Assembly (NCBI GenBank): GCA_903860975.1
Contig: CAIOSI010000045.1
Location: forward strand, 1 to 64,000
Length of the DNA stretch: 64,000 nt
From: an uncultured Alphaproteobacteria bacterium
GTDB lineage: Bacteria > Pseudomonadota > Alphaproteobacteria > Caulobacterales > Caulobacteraceae
Direction of reading: 5' to 3'
Within the stretch, counting starts at the first letter, position 1; every line of letters starts with the position of its first letter. The translations under genes were made by a program, and so were the position numbers. Below the pieces are notes generated by a model that saw only the letters and a program-made list of their open reading frames with translations, did not search any database and had not been told where the DNA came from. Below are positions 10,866-19,764 of this stretch, piece by piece.

Positions 10866-11489
10866 ATGGCGCAACATCACCACGATCATCTCCACAGTCA
10901 CGTCCATGGCCACGGCCAAGAACCGCCCTGCGACATGGTCCTGCGGGTCAAGGCGCTGGAATCCCTGATGGTTGAGAAGGGCCTCGTCGATTTAGCGGCG
11001 CTTGACGCGATTGTAGATCTCTTTGAACATAAGGTCGGGCCCCGGAATGGGGCCCGTGTCGTGGCCCGCGCCTGGAGCGACCCCGCCTACAAGGCTCGAT
11101 TGTTAGCAGATGCCACTGACGCGGTCGCCGAGTTGGGTTACGCCGGCGGCCAGGGCGAGCATATGGTCGTCGTGGAAAACACAGCCCAAGTCCACAATCT
11201 GGTCGTTTGCACGCTGTGCTCCTGTTACCCGTGGCCAGTTCTAGGGTTGCCCCCGGTTTGGTACAAATCCGCTCCCTATCGCTCCCGGGCCGTTATTGAT
11301 CCGAGGGGCATCGTTGCGGAGTTCGGAACGTACCTGCCGGTTGATATCGAAGTTCGGGTTTGGGATTCGACCGCCGAAATCCGCTATCTCGTCTTGCCTG
11401 AGCGGCCCGCCGGGACCGACGGTCTAGATGAACAGGCTTTGGCTGCCCTCGTCACAAGAGACGGTATGATCGGGACAGCCAGACTATGA
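10866..11489 (+). CDS. nthA: Nitrile hydratase, alpha subunit (cobalt type)
   Basis: 207-residue metal-binding subunit that hydrates nitriles to amides. The claw motif is C115-T-L-C118-S-C120 followed by YPWPVLG; Thr after the first Cys marks the Co(III) type (Fe enzymes have Ser). C118 and C120 are the residues oxidised to sulfinate and sulfenate in characterised enzymes. Unusually, residues 4-16 hold eight histidines ([17 protein letters not shown]), suggesting metal capture. ATG 10866 is chosen because family similarity and the His tract start there. Its stop overlaps the beta-subunit start by 4 bp (ATGA). No amidase gene is adjacent. Confidence 0.95.
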   Translation: MAQHHHDHLHSHVHGHGQEPPCDMVLRVKALESLMVEKGLVDLAALDAIVDLFEHKVGPRNGARVVARAWSDPAYKARLLADATDAVAELGYAGGQGEHMVVVENTAQVHNLVVCTLCSCYPWPVLGLPPVWYKSAPYRSRAVIDPRGIVAEFGTYLPVDIEVRVWDSTAEIRYLVLPERPAGTDGLDEQALAALVTRDGMIGTARL

Positions 11490-12136
11490 ACGGCGTTCAC
11501 GACATGGGCGGCATGGTCAATCTCGGTCCGCTGATCCCCGAGCCAGAAGGCGTTGTGTTTCATCATGCGTGGGAAGGTCGTGTGCACGCCCTGAGCCTCG
11601 CCTCCCCGACACGAGCGAATATCGATGCGGGACGCCATCAGCGAGAACTGATCCCTGGGCCGGAATACCTGGCGATGAGCTACTATGAGAAATGGTTCCG
11701 GGGACTCACTGAACGGCTCGTCGCGCTGGGCTTGTGCACTTGGGAAGAGATCGACAGCGGTGAAGTCGCACCGGGCACGGCCAAGGCGACGCCGTTGCTG
11801 GAAGCCAACCAGGTGACCGCGCGGTTCACGCGGCGCGGTTCATATATCCGCGAGGGCGCCCCCAGCCTGTTCGCTGAAGGTGACCGCGTGCGTGCTCGCA
11901 ACATCAATCCGGCGGGACATACGCGCTTGCCACGCTACGCACGCGGACATCTGGGCCTCGTTGTCGCTCTGAAAGGCGTGCACGTCTTCCCAGATTCCAA
12001 CGCCCACGGACACGGCGAGGAGCCGCGAGCGCTCTACACGGTGCGTTTCACCGCTCATGAGTTATGGGGGGATGAAGCCAATCCCCGCGACAGTGTCTGC
12101 CTGGACCTGTGGGAGCCCTACCTTGAACGCGCCTGA
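11486..12136 (+). CDS. nthB: Nitrile hydratase, beta subunit
   Basis: 216 residues. It begins [10 protein letters not shown], the hallmark N-terminus of nitrile hydratase beta subunits, then has LSYYEKW-type ([15 protein letters not shown]) helices and a C-terminal SH3-like barrel ([26 protein letters not shown]) ending with a GDEANP...DLWEPYLE motif. It wraps around alpha to form the active site. Translation is coupled to alpha by the ATGA overlap, and the activator gene follows within 20 bp of coding overlap or less, depending on its start. Confidence 0.95.
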   Translation: MNGVHDMGGMVNLGPLIPEPEGVVFHHAWEGRVHALSLASPTRANIDAGRHQRELIPGPEYLAMSYYEKWFRGLTERLVALGLCTWEEIDSGEVAPGTAKATPLLEANQVTARFTRRGSYIREGAPSLFAEGDRVRARNINPAGHTRLPRYARGHLGLVVALKGVHVFPDSNAHGHGEEPRALYTVRFTAHELWGDEANPRDSVCLDLWEPYLERA

Positions 12137-12473
12137 TCCGCTCGCGCTGCCATTTTTGCCGCGCGATGAGATCGGGCCTGTCTTTGCTGAACCTTGGCAG
12201 GCGCAGGCCTTTGCGCTCGCCTTGCAGCTTCACGCTGCGGGAGCCTTCAGCTGGACCGAATGGGCCGAGGCGCTCTCAGAGCGCCTGAAAACCGCCGGCG
12301 CTGACGACGACGGCTCTCGATACTACGAGCATTGGCTTGAGACGCTTGAAGGCTTGGTCAAGACCAAAGCCTTGCTCACAGCAAAAGCGCTCGCGGATCG
12401 TAAAGACGCCTGGGCAGATGCTTATATGCGCACCCCCCACGGTCGGCCGGTAGAGCTTCACGCCGAGGACTAG
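12123..12473 (+). CDS. Nitrile hydratase accessory/activator protein
   Basis: 116-residue protein with the family signature FAEPWQAQAFALALQLHAAG, then FSWTEWAEALSERL and DDGSRYYEHWLETLEGLV. These small proteins resemble the beta N-terminal part and deliver cobalt to the alpha subunit by subunit exchange. The proposed start is TTG 12123, with GGGAG about 8 bases upstream; it overlaps the beta gene by 14 bp. The frame is open back to 12057, but the extra residues overlap beta coding sequence. The stop overlaps the convergent DUF6481 gene by 4 bp. Confidence 0.88.
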   Translation: MNAPDPLALPFLPRDEIGPVFAEPWQAQAFALALQLHAAGAFSWTEWAEALSERLKTAGADDDGSRYYEHWLETLEGLVKTKALLTAKALADRKDAWADAYMRTPHGRPVELHAED

Positions 12474-12823
12474 CCTCGGCGCATGGCCGACTTGGCTTCG
12501 CGCTTGGCGCGCGCTTCGGCCTTGGCGGCCGACTTGCGGTCCTTGCGTTCCTGGCGCTTCAGCTCGAGCTGCGCCTCTTCGTTGTTGGCTAAGGCCAGAC
12601 GCGCCTCTTCGGCGGCAGCTTCAGCCTTCAAGCGCGCGGCTTCCTTATCGGCAACCCGCTTTGCGCGGACTTCCTCGATCTCGCGCTCTTTTCGCTGGGC
12701 GCGGGTTTCGAAGACCTCAGGCTGAACGGTGGGCTTCGGCTTGAACTTCTCGAGCAGGGCTCTGCGGGCTTCAGCCTGTGATTCCAGGCGTTCGTTGAAG
12801 CCCCCGATCTTGGACTCTCTCAT
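12470..12823 (-). CDS. DUF6481-family charged coiled-coil protein
   Basis: 117 residues, almost entirely Lys/Arg/Glu/Ala: after MRESKIGGFNERLESQAEAR comes a continuous predicted helix, ending KREAKSAMRRG. Proteins of this kind in alphaproteobacteria start with a short FNERL-type motif and have no assigned function. No signal peptide or membrane segment. It sits alone between the nitrile hydratase operon (convergent) and ndk. The strong charge suggests RNA or ribosome association, but that is a guess. Confidence 0.75.
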   Translation of the reverse strand: MRESKIGGFNERLESQAEARRALLEKFKPKPTVQPEVFETRAQRKEREIEEVRAKRVADKEAARLKAEAAAEEARLALANNEEAQLELKRQERKDRKSAAKAEARAKREAKSAMRRG

Positions 12824-12889
12824 CGCAACTTTCGTAAGGGATTGGACGTCAGGCGAGGAAACCCCGCCGAGCGAAGGTCTTGGGGACTA

Positions 12890-13309
12890 TCAGCCTACGA
12901 TATCGCTTTCGTTAAAGAACTGAACGATCTCGAGGGCTGCGTTCTCCTGGCTATCGGAGCCATGGACAGAGTTCTCGCCAACGCTCTCGGCGAAGAGCGC
13001 GCGGATGGTGCCCGGTGCCGCATCGGCAGGATTGGTCGCACCCATGACTTCGCGATATTTCGCCACAGCGTTCGGGCCTTCCAGCACCTGAACCACGACC
13101 GGCGCAGACATCATGAACTCAACCAGCTCACCATAGAACGGACGGGCGGCGTGCACTTCGTAGAACGTCTTGGCCTGCGCTTCGGTCATGTGGATGCGGC
13201 GCTGCGCTACGATACGCAGGCCCGCGTCCTCGATCACGGCGTTGATCTTACCGGTGAGGTTTCGCTTGGTGGCGTCCGGCTTGATGATCGAGAAGGTGCG
13301 TTCGGTCAT
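12890..13309 (-). CDS. ndk: Nucleoside diphosphate kinase
   Basis: 139-residue enzyme balancing NTP and dNTP pools by ping-pong phosphotransfer. It starts [13 protein letters not shown] with the conserved KPD motif (K10), and carries the phosphorylated histidine H116 in the signature ENSVHGSDS. Length and motifs are standard. It is divergent from the ABC-F gene, with about 250 bp between the starts, and 66 bp upstream of the DUF6481 gene start on the same strand. Confidence 0.98.
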   Translation of the reverse strand: MTERTFSIIKPDATKRNLTGKINAVIEDAGLRIVAQRRIHMTEAQAKTFYEVHAARPFYGELVEFMMSAPVVVQVLEGPNAVAKYREVMGATNPADAAPGTIRALFAESVGENSVHGSDSQENAALEIVQFFNESDIVG

Positions 13310-13558
13310 GGGTCTCTTTACGTTGCAGGGCGAACAGGACAGGCCGCGGCACGCCGCGGAGTGGCGGGCTCTATACCCGCATGGCCGCCACTCGCCAAGG
13401 CGCAGGGTTGCAACACTGTCGAGTCGATCGGCATGACGCCAGCGCGCCGGTCTGCTATGGAGCCGCCCGGTCAGGTGCCGGCGCGGCTTTTCATCCCTGA
13501 CCTTCCCATCCCCCGCTGGTCCGGCGTCGCTGGTCCGCGCCCCGATTCGCGATGTTCA

Positions 13559-15442
13559 ATGCTTCAGATTAAAGACCTCACCTTTGACGCTTGGGGCCGC
13601 CGGTTCTTCGATCAGGCGACCGTCAGCCTGCCAAAGGATGCCAAAGTCGGCCTTGTGGGGCGCAATGGCGTTGGCAAATCAACCCTTTTCAAGCTGATCT
13701 TGAACCAGCTCGTGCTCGGGGCAGGCGAAATCGGCCTGCCCAAAACGGCACGCATCGGCTCCGTTGATCAGGAACATCCTGCGACCCCGATCCCACTCTT
13801 GGAGACCGTGCTGGCCGCAGACGTCGAGCGCGCCAGACTATTGTCTAGCCTCGATACCGCTGAACCTGAAGACCTGGGTGATATCTACAGTCGTTTAATC
13901 GAGATCGATGCGGACCGCGCGCCAAGCCGGGCTGCCGAAATTCTCGCAGGCCTTGGCTTTTCCAACGCCGACCTGGCGCGACCGATGGCAGAATTTTCTG
14001 GTGGCTGGCGGATGCGCGTGGCCCTGGCGGCCTCATTATTTGCGGCGCCAGACCTTCTGCTACTCGACGAACCCACCAACTATCTCGACTTGGAAGGGGC
14101 GCTGTGGCTCGAGGCGCGACTTCAAAAATATCCACATACCGCCATGGTCATCAGTCACGACCGTGAACTGCTGGATAATTCGATGGATCACATTCTCCAC
14201 CTGAAGGATGGCAAACTCGACCTCTACAGCGGCGGATACGACAGCTTCGAACGTCAGGTGACCGAAAAACTGCGCCTTCAGGAGGCCATGCGGACCAAGA
14301 TCGAGGCCAAGCGGGCTCACATGCAGTCGTTCGTTGACCGGTTCGGCGCCAAGGCCTCGAAAGCCACCCAAGCCCAGTCACGCCTGAAGATGATCGCCAA
14401 ACTGCCCCCGGTCTCGAACATCATCGAAGACCGGGTCGCCCCCTTCTCGCTGCCTTCACCTGAACGGCCTTTGCCCCCACCGTTGATCCGACTTGAAGTG
14501 GCGAACGTCGGCTATGGAGGGCCGCCAATACTACGCAAGCTGAACCTACGGCTCGACATCGACGATCGCATCGGCCTGCTGGGCGTCAACGGCGCGGGTA
14601 AATCGACCTTCGCGAAGCTTGTGGCCGGCGCATTGGACGTGGAAACAGGAACCTTATTGCGGTCGTCGCGCCTGAAGGTTGGCTGGTTTCACCAACACCA
14701 AATTGAGGCGATGGACCCAACCGATACGCCCCTGGAGATTATTCGCCGGGCTATGCCGCAGGCCCCTGAATCCCAGAGACGCTCAAAGCTGGCCCAGTTT
14801 GGTCTCGGCTACGAGAAGGTGGAAACCACGGTCGCCAATCTCTCCGGTGGCGAGCGCGCACGCCTGTTGCTCAACATGGTCGCGATGGAAGCGCCGCATC
14901 TACTGATCCTCGACGAGCCGACGAACCACCTGGACATTGATAGTCGGCGCGCTCTGCTCGACGCTCTCAATGACTACGAAGGTGCGGTGATCTTGATTAC
15001 CCACGACCGTTCGCTGATGGAACTCGTCGCAGACCGCCTTTGGCTCGCCGCCGATGGAGGTATCGAGCCCTTCGATGGCGACATGGAAGACTACGCCAAA
15101 TTCGTTCTCGACCGCGCCCGCGTGGCGGCCCGAGCACCAACCCAGGTCGCAGCAGCGCCGGTCGTAGCGCCGCCCGCTGCGCCACCCGTCGCTCGGACCA
15201 AGGTTCCCACCGGAACAGCCCGTCGCAGGGCAGAAGCGGCTGAGGCCGCTTTGGGCCGCGCGACGTCGGCTCTGGCGGAGATTGACGCCAAGCTCACAGA
15301 TCCGGCGGTGTTTGTGAAAGAACCGGCCAAGGCCGCCGAGCTGGGGCGGCGACGTGACACGGCACAAGCGACGATCGAGGCCGCTGAACAGGAATGGCTG
15401 GCAGCCCAGGAGGCCTACGAAGCCCTCACTGCGGACTCTTGA
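13559..15442 (+). CDS. ABC-F family ATPase (Uup/EttA-like translation factor)
   Basis: 627 residues, two fused ABC domains and no membrane segments. Domain 1: Walker A GRNGVGKST at about 34-42, signature FSGGWRMR near 145, Walker B LLLLDEPTNYLD near 166. Domain 2: GVNGAGKST near 342, LSGGERARL near 427, LLILDEPTNHLD near 450. Between them is the interdomain arm (about 240-300) used by ABC-F proteins at the ribosomal E site; the C-terminus is a coiled coil (about 545-627), as in Uup/YheS types. ATG 13559 begins the first strand; the frame is open far upstream but overlaps ndk antisense. The end overlaps the channel gene by 28 bp. Confidence 0.93.
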   Translation: MLQIKDLTFDAWGRRFFDQATVSLPKDAKVGLVGRNGVGKSTLFKLILNQLVLGAGEIGLPKTARIGSVDQEHPATPIPLLETVLAADVERARLLSSLDTAEPEDLGDIYSRLIEIDADRAPSRAAEILAGLGFSNADLARPMAEFSGGWRMRVALAASLFAAPDLLLLDEPTNYLDLEGALWLEARLQKYPHTAMVISHDRELLDNSMDHILHLKDGKLDLYSGGYDSFERQVTEKLRLQEAMRTKIEAKRAHMQSFVDRFGAKASKATQAQSRLKMIAKLPPVSNIIEDRVAPFSLPSPERPLPPPLIRLEVANVGYGGPPILRKLNLRLDIDDRIGLLGVNGAGKSTFAKLVAGALDVETGTLLRSSRLKVGWFHQHQIEAMDPTDTPLEIIRRAMPQAPESQRRSKLAQFGLGYEKVETTVANLSGGERARLLLNMVAMEAPHLLILDEPTNHLDIDSRRALLDALNDYEGAVILITHDRSLMELVADRLWLAADGGIEPFDGDMEDYAKFVLDRARVAARAPTQVAAAPVVAPPAAPPVARTKVPTGTARRRAEAAEAALGRATSALAEIDAKLTDPAVFVKEPAKAAELGRRRDTAQATIEAAEQEWLAAQEAYEALTADS

Positions 15443-16310
15443 AGGTCCGCCTCCAACGGCGAGGTGTCATGAATTCGGGTGATGTCGAGTTCGATGAAGC
15501 CGCCGGGCAACTCGCGCAAGATGTCGTCGAAGACATGCCCCAGGCGTATGTCGTCTGGCGTGTAGGATCGACGATCATGAATTGTAGATGAAATTGCCTC
15601 GTCGAACCCCGAGATCGAAACCAGTACCGTAGGTGCCTCGGCCAACAGGCGCGCATCGGTCATGCCGAACAAGGGGCTTTCCTCATCGATGGGATGGATG
15701 AGCGTCCAGGACAAGCTGAGAACCGGCATGTTGTCTCGAGCAAGCTTCAATTCGCTGAAACGTCTGAAGCGCGTTAAACCGACGGGCTCGTCGCGCAGGT
15801 AGACCATTCTGGCCTTGGCCTCGCTGATGCCTTGCATCCTACGGCTGGCGACCCGCACCATCAGGGCCCGACGGCCTTCATAGGGTGTGACGACCGCGGT
15901 TTCGCTGAAGACCAGGCGCGCGTGCGGCCGAGCGAACCTGGCGAAAAACGCACCGGTCACCAAAGCCGTTAGAAACATGCCAACGAAGATCTCGGCCGTC
16001 GCCACCACGTGGCCGTAGGTCGTATTGGGCGTCATTACGCCATAGCCCACCGTCGCCAGGGTCTCGACGCTGAAAAAAAAGCGTCGCCAAACATGCCTGG
16101 CCGGACGTTGTTCACAGAACCGGGGCCTAGCCAGAAGAGCGTCGCAAAGATCAGGTTGGTGGCGAGGAAGGCCAGCAAGACCGAACAGAAGAACGTGGGC
16201 CATCGCATGGCCAGGACCAGATAGTACGGGTCTTCTAGGCTGAACCGACGCACGCCGACCTTTACGGCGATCATGCCTCTGAGGTTGATGCGAGGTGGCG
16301 GCACTTTCAC
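15415..16310 (-). pseudogene. KirBac-type inward-rectifier K+ channel, disrupted by one-base frameshift
   Basis: The two parts together give about 298 residues, normal for KirBac. Frame 1 from GTG 16310 encodes the slide helix (RRFSLEDPYY), TM1 and turret up to GMFGDAFF. Frame 2 continues with FSVETLATVGYG (filter TVGYG, about 87-91), TM2 and the immunoglobulin-like cytoplasmic domain to the stop at 15415. The break is at a run of eight A (16073-16080; T on the coding strand); nine would restore the frame. The in-frame T TTT TTT is also a possible -1 slippery site. So it could be a recent mutation, a base-call error in a homopolymer, or slippage expression. Confidence 0.85.
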
Positions 16311-16769
16311 GCTCGAGGTTTAGCACAAGTGGCCGGGGGCGTCGAAGAATTGACCCGCCCCTTTATCGTGGAGCCAGCGGCTTGGGGCCGACGGGCGCGC
16401 TGCCCTTGCAGGCGTCTCCGATCGCGCTGTCCGACCGCGCGCGGTCTGAGGTTTTTTCAGGGGCTGGCCTGGGGTCGCGTTCCCGCTTTCAGCGGCCAGA
16501 CCCCGCCAGAGTGCAGGATTTCGGTGGGATGGTCCTCATCGATCAGAGCGACCTCGACAGCCAAGCCGGCATTTGCGCCGCCGGAGACGTAAGCGGACGC
16601 GCATCTGGCGATATTTTCGGTTACGTTGGTGCACAGGCCGCAATCGCTCTTATCGATACCCGAGGGGCGAAAAACCCAATGCTGGGGCGTTCGGGTACCG
16701 ATTTCGCCGAAACCCAAAACGACGACGCTCTCAATCTTCTGCCCGACTCAACAGACAACTGACCACACT
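16311..16769. other. Intergenic 459 bp with competing weak ORFs
   Basis: This lies between the divergent channel and LPG-synthase-like genes. A plus frame ending at 16762 contains an ICAAGDVSG stretch that recalls the C-terminal FAD-binding motif of thioredoxin-reductase-like flavoproteins. An opposing minus frame (16717-16457) has better third-position GC. Neither has a credible ribosome binding site or full-length similarity that I can recognise. It may be a decayed gene or simply the regulatory gap. Confidence 0.35.
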
Positions 16770-17780
16770 GTGACCACGCCCCAAGCCCCTCGCCCCGCAG
16801 AGCCAATGCCCGTTGGAGTGGAGCTGGCGCAGGCCGTCTCCACGCATCAACATCGCCTCACCCGTTGGACCACATTTGCGGTGCGCATTGTGCCACCCGT
16901 CATGTTGTTGGCCGCGGTTTGGGTCCTTTGGCGAGAGTTCCATAAGCTCAGCTTTGCCGCCGTGAGCCATCACATGGCCGCCTGGGGCCCCAACGCGATC
17001 GCTTTGGCCCTCGTGTTGTCCTTCGTCAGCTTCCTGTTGATGGGCGCCATCGAATGGGTTGGACTACGCTGGACAGGCGCGCGCGTGCCATTTGTCGCCA
17101 CCCAAGTCGGTTCATTCCTCGCCAACGCAATCGCCCATGCGATCGGGGCCAACCTGCTGACCTCCAGCGCCGTTCGGGCGCGGCTCTATAATCGATACAG
17201 CGTCAGCCTGGCTCAAGTTGCAGGTACGACGATATTTTCAGCACTGGCGTTCGGAGTTGGGCTGGGGACCCTATCTGGAGTGGGCTTGCTGCTTGCTTCC
17301 CATGCCGATCTCGCACGCACCGCAATTCCGCCGATCATCGGCAGGGCGTTGGGTATCACCTTGGTGGCGCTTTCGATCGGGTATGTCACCCTTTGCGCTC
17401 TACGCCGGCGACCGATCAACGGGTTCGGACATAGCCTGACCCTCCCCAAGGGCAGCGACGCGCTTTGCCAGCTGGTTCTTGGGGTGGTGGACAACGGTAT
17501 CGCTGCGGCGATCCTTTGGATCCTGCTGCCCTCGGGGGGGACGAGCTATGTGACCTTTGTCGGGGCTTACGCCATATCCTGTATCGTTGGCCTCGCCTCA
17601 TCGGTGCCGGGTGGTGCGGGCGTTTTCGAGAGCGCTATGGCGGCCCTTCTGCCAGGCGTCGAGCCCGCAGCGCTCGCAGCTGCGTTCCTGGGGTATCGGC
17701 TGGCCTATTACATCTTGCCGCTAATCCTGGCGGTCATCGCGTTGAGTTTTGAAACCCTACGCAATCCTCAGCGAAGCTGA
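16770..17780 (+). CDS. UPF0104 / lysylphosphatidylglycerol synthase-like integral membrane protein
   Basis: 336 residues with about seven to eight hydrophobic segments, starting RIVPPVMLLAAVWVLW. It corresponds to the N-terminal flippase-like region of MprF (UPF0104) without the C-terminal synthase. Typical motifs are NAIAHAIGANLLTSSAVRARLY and GLASSVPGGAGVFESAM. Standalone members are thought to move lipids or act near hopanoid and phospholipid genes; substrate unknown. Start uncertain: GTG 16770 is chosen (then TTPQAPRPAEP), with ATG 16806 the alternative; neither has a strong Shine-Dalgarno. It ends 12 bp past the stop position of the convergent sufA. Confidence 0.82.
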   Translation: MTTPQAPRPAEPMPVGVELAQAVSTHQHRLTRWTTFAVRIVPPVMLLAAVWVLWREFHKLSFAAVSHHMAAWGPNAIALALVLSFVSFLLMGAIEWVGLRWTGARVPFVATQVGSFLANAIAHAIGANLLTSSAVRARLYNRYSVSLAQVAGTTIFSALAFGVGLGTLSGVGLLLASHADLARTAIPPIIGRALGITLVALSIGYVTLCALRRRPINGFGHSLTLPKGSDALCQLVLGVVDNGIAAAILWILLPSGGTSYVTFVGAYAISCIVGLASSVPGGAGVFESAMAALLPGVEPAALAAAFLGYRLAYYILPLILAVIALSFETLRNPQRS

Positions 17781-18172
17781 TCCGGCTCGGCCGGCTGAAT
17801 AGTGACACTTTCGCCGCAACCGCAGGCGTCAGTTTCGTTGGGATTGCGGAACGTGAACTTCGACGAAAGCCGCGTCACGTCGTAGTCAATCACGGTGCCA
17901 ACGAGAAACAGCACCGCCTTGGGCTCGACGAGAATCGTGACGCCCTTGTCGTTAACAACCTCATCGAGCGGTCCGGCCACATCGGCATATTCAAGAATAT
18001 ATTCTTGGCCCGCGCAGCCGCCGTTCTTCACACCCACGCGTAGCCCTGCGTAGGGCCTTTCCGCCTTGCCCATGATTTCGCGTACGCGGTCAGCGGCGGC
18101 ATCCGTCAAGCTGACCACCTTGGGTCGCTCGCGCCGCACGCGAGGCGTGGAGGTAAGGCTCACGTCATTCAT
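17768..18172 (-). CDS. sufA: SufA, A-type iron-sulfur carrier protein
   Basis: 134-residue HesB/IscA-family carrier that receives clusters from the SufBCD scaffold and passes them to apoproteins. The three cluster ligands are C53 (KNGGCAGQEY) and C117/C119 (ACGCGES), in the C-x63-C-x-C spacing of the family. Last gene of the suf operon; its ATG follows the sufT stop by 2 bp. Its end overlaps the convergent membrane-protein gene by 13 bp. Confidence 0.96.
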   Translation of the reverse strand: MNDVSLTSTPRVRRERPKVVSLTDAAADRVREIMGKAERPYAGLRVGVKNGGCAGQEYILEYADVAGPLDEVVNDKGVTILVEPKAVLFLVGTVIDYDVTRLSSKFTFRNPNETDACGCGESVTIQPAEPDQLR

Positions 18173-18174
18173 TG

Positions 18175-18546
18175 TCAGAACATATTCAGCTGAAGCTTGG
18201 CTTCATCGGACATCCGCGAAGGATCCCACGGCGGATCGAACACAAGCTCAACTTTACAGGACTTCACCTCGGGGATCGCGCGGATCGCGTCCTCAACCCA
18301 GCCAGGCATTTCGCCGGCCACCGGGCAGCCAGGTGCGGTCAGCGTCATATCGATGACCACGTCCTTGTCGTCAGAGACGTCGACTTTGTAGATCAAGCCA
18401 AGTTCGTAGATATCGACCGGGATTTCCGGATCGAAAACGGTCTTGAGTTGCTCGATGAGCTTATCCGTCAACCGGTCTAGCTCCGCTTGCGAAAGCGCAG
18501 TCTTGGTCGGGTTGTCGATATGGCCTGCATCATCCATTGGGGTCAT
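18175..18546 (-). CDS. sufT: SufT, MIP18/DUF59-family Fe-S maturation factor
   Basis: 123-residue protein with a DUF59 core: LIEQLKTVFDPEIPVDIYELGLIY, then LTAPGCPVAGEMPGWV with the conserved Cys (C74), and a C-terminal VELVFDPPW motif. SufT proteins help load Fe-S clusters under high demand. The start ATG 18546 lies 1 bp after the sufS stop (TAAGATG); an in-frame ATG three codons later is possible. Located between sufS and sufA in an apparently co-transcribed set. Confidence 0.94.
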   Translation of the reverse strand: MTPMDDAGHIDNPTKTALSQAELDRLTDKLIEQLKTVFDPEIPVDIYELGLIYKVDVSDDKDVVIDMTLTAPGCPVAGEMPGWVEDAIRAIPEVKSCKVELVFDPPWDPSRMSDEAKLQLNMF

Positions 18547-18547
18547 C

Positions 18548-19762
18548 TTACGCGAAGAAAGCCTGGGTTTTGTAAAGCGCATCCACGAAGGCATCTGCCT
18601 CTTCGCGGGTGTTATATAGCGCGAAAGAGGCGCGCGCGCTCGAGGTCACGCCGAAACGCCGCATCAGGGGCTCGGCGCAATGCGCTCCGGCGCGGACCGC
18701 AATCCCGTATCCGTCGAGAATCTGTGCCACATCGTGGGCATGTGCGCCATCGACCAGGAAGCTGAGAATCGCACCCTTGCCCGGCGCCTCTCCCAGTACG
18801 CGCAGCCAATTTGCGCCGGCCAGGCGCTGACGGACGTGGTCGTAGAGGGCGTGCTCGTGCTGGGCGACAGCTGCGCGGTCGAGACCGGCGAGCCAGTCAA
18901 TCGCCGCGCCAAGACCAATGGCTTCTAGGATAGGTGGTGTGCCGGCCTCGAAACGCCGTGGCGGTTCGGCATAGGTTATGGCCTCAAGGGTGACGGTCTC
19001 GATCATCTCGCCACCCCCCTGGTAGGGTGGCAACGCCGCCAAGCGCTCGGCCTTGCCATAAAGCGCACCGATGCCAGTGGGCCCGTAAAGTTTGTGCCCG
19101 GAGAAGACGTAAAAATCCACGTCGAGGGCTTTCACATCAACAGGCTCATGGACGATGGCCTGGCACCCGTCGAGCAGGGCCAGCGCGCCGGCGTCATGGG
19201 CAAGACCCACGAGCTTGGCGACAGGATTCACCGTACCCAAGACATTGGACATGTGGGTCAGCGCCACGATTTTCGTTCGCTCGGTCAAAAGCGCCTTGAA
19301 AGCTTCAACATCCAGACGACCATCATCTGTGACTGGTGTGAATTTTAAGACCACTCCCAGCCGCTCGCGCAGAAAATGCCAAGGCACGATGTTGGCGTGG
19401 TGCTCCATTTCGGAAAGCAGGATTTCGTCGCCTGGTCTGAGACCCGCCGCGAGCCCGGAGGCGACCAAGTTTATCGCCTCGGTCGCGCCTTTGGTGAAAA
19501 CGATCTCGGTCGGTTGTGCACCAATGAAGGTGGCGACCTTCTTGCGGGCGCTCTCGTAGGCCTCCGTGGTTTCGTTTGCCAAGGTGTGTAGCCCGCGATG
19601 CACGTTGGCGTAGCTATGCTCCATGGCGTGGACCATAGCCTCTATGACAGCACGAGGCTTTTGCGCCGACGCGGCGCTGTCGAGGTAGACGAGCGGCTTT
19701 CCATTCACCCGTCGGGCCAGGATCGGGAATTCCGCGCGGATGGCATCAGCGTCAAACGCCAC
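18548..19762 (-). CDS. sufS: SufS, group II cysteine desulfurase
   Basis: 404-residue PLP enzyme that takes sulfur from cysteine for Fe-S assembly. The PLP lysine is K224 in VFSGHKLYGPTG; the persulfide cysteine C362 is in RAGAHCAEPLM, the short active-site loop of group II. The start is GTG 19762, followed by MAFDADAIRAEFP-like sequence. No SufE gene is in the window, so the partner transpersulfurase must lie elsewhere. The operon also holds a second desulfurase at 23412-24578. Confidence 0.97.
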   Translation of the reverse strand: MAFDADAIRAEFPILARRVNGKPLVYLDSAASAQKPRAVIEAMVHAMEHSYANVHRGLHTLANETTEAYESARKKVATFIGAQPTEIVFTKGATEAINLVASGLAAGLRPGDEILLSEMEHHANIVPWHFLRERLGVVLKFTPVTDDGRLDVEAFKALLTERTKIVALTHMSNVLGTVNPVAKLVGLAHDAGALALLDGCQAIVHEPVDVKALDVDFYVFSGHKLYGPTGIGALYGKAERLAALPPYQGGGEMIETVTLEAITYAEPPRRFEAGTPPILEAIGLGAAIDWLAGLDRAAVAQHEHALYDHVRQRLAGANWLRVLGEAPGKGAILSFLVDGAHAHDVAQILDGYGIAVRAGAHCAEPLMRRFGVTSSARASFALYNTREEADAFVDALYKTQAFFA

Positions 19763-19764
19763 GG

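Noticed and set aside
12842-13558. Extension of the ABC-F frame to 866 residues
   Set aside because: The added part is antisense to ndk and has no ABC-F similarity; ATG 13559 begins the first nucleotide-binding domain.
16457-16717. 86-codon minus-strand frame as a real gene
   Set aside because: No ribosome binding site or recognisable family, and an equally open opposing frame; kept only as an uncertain region.
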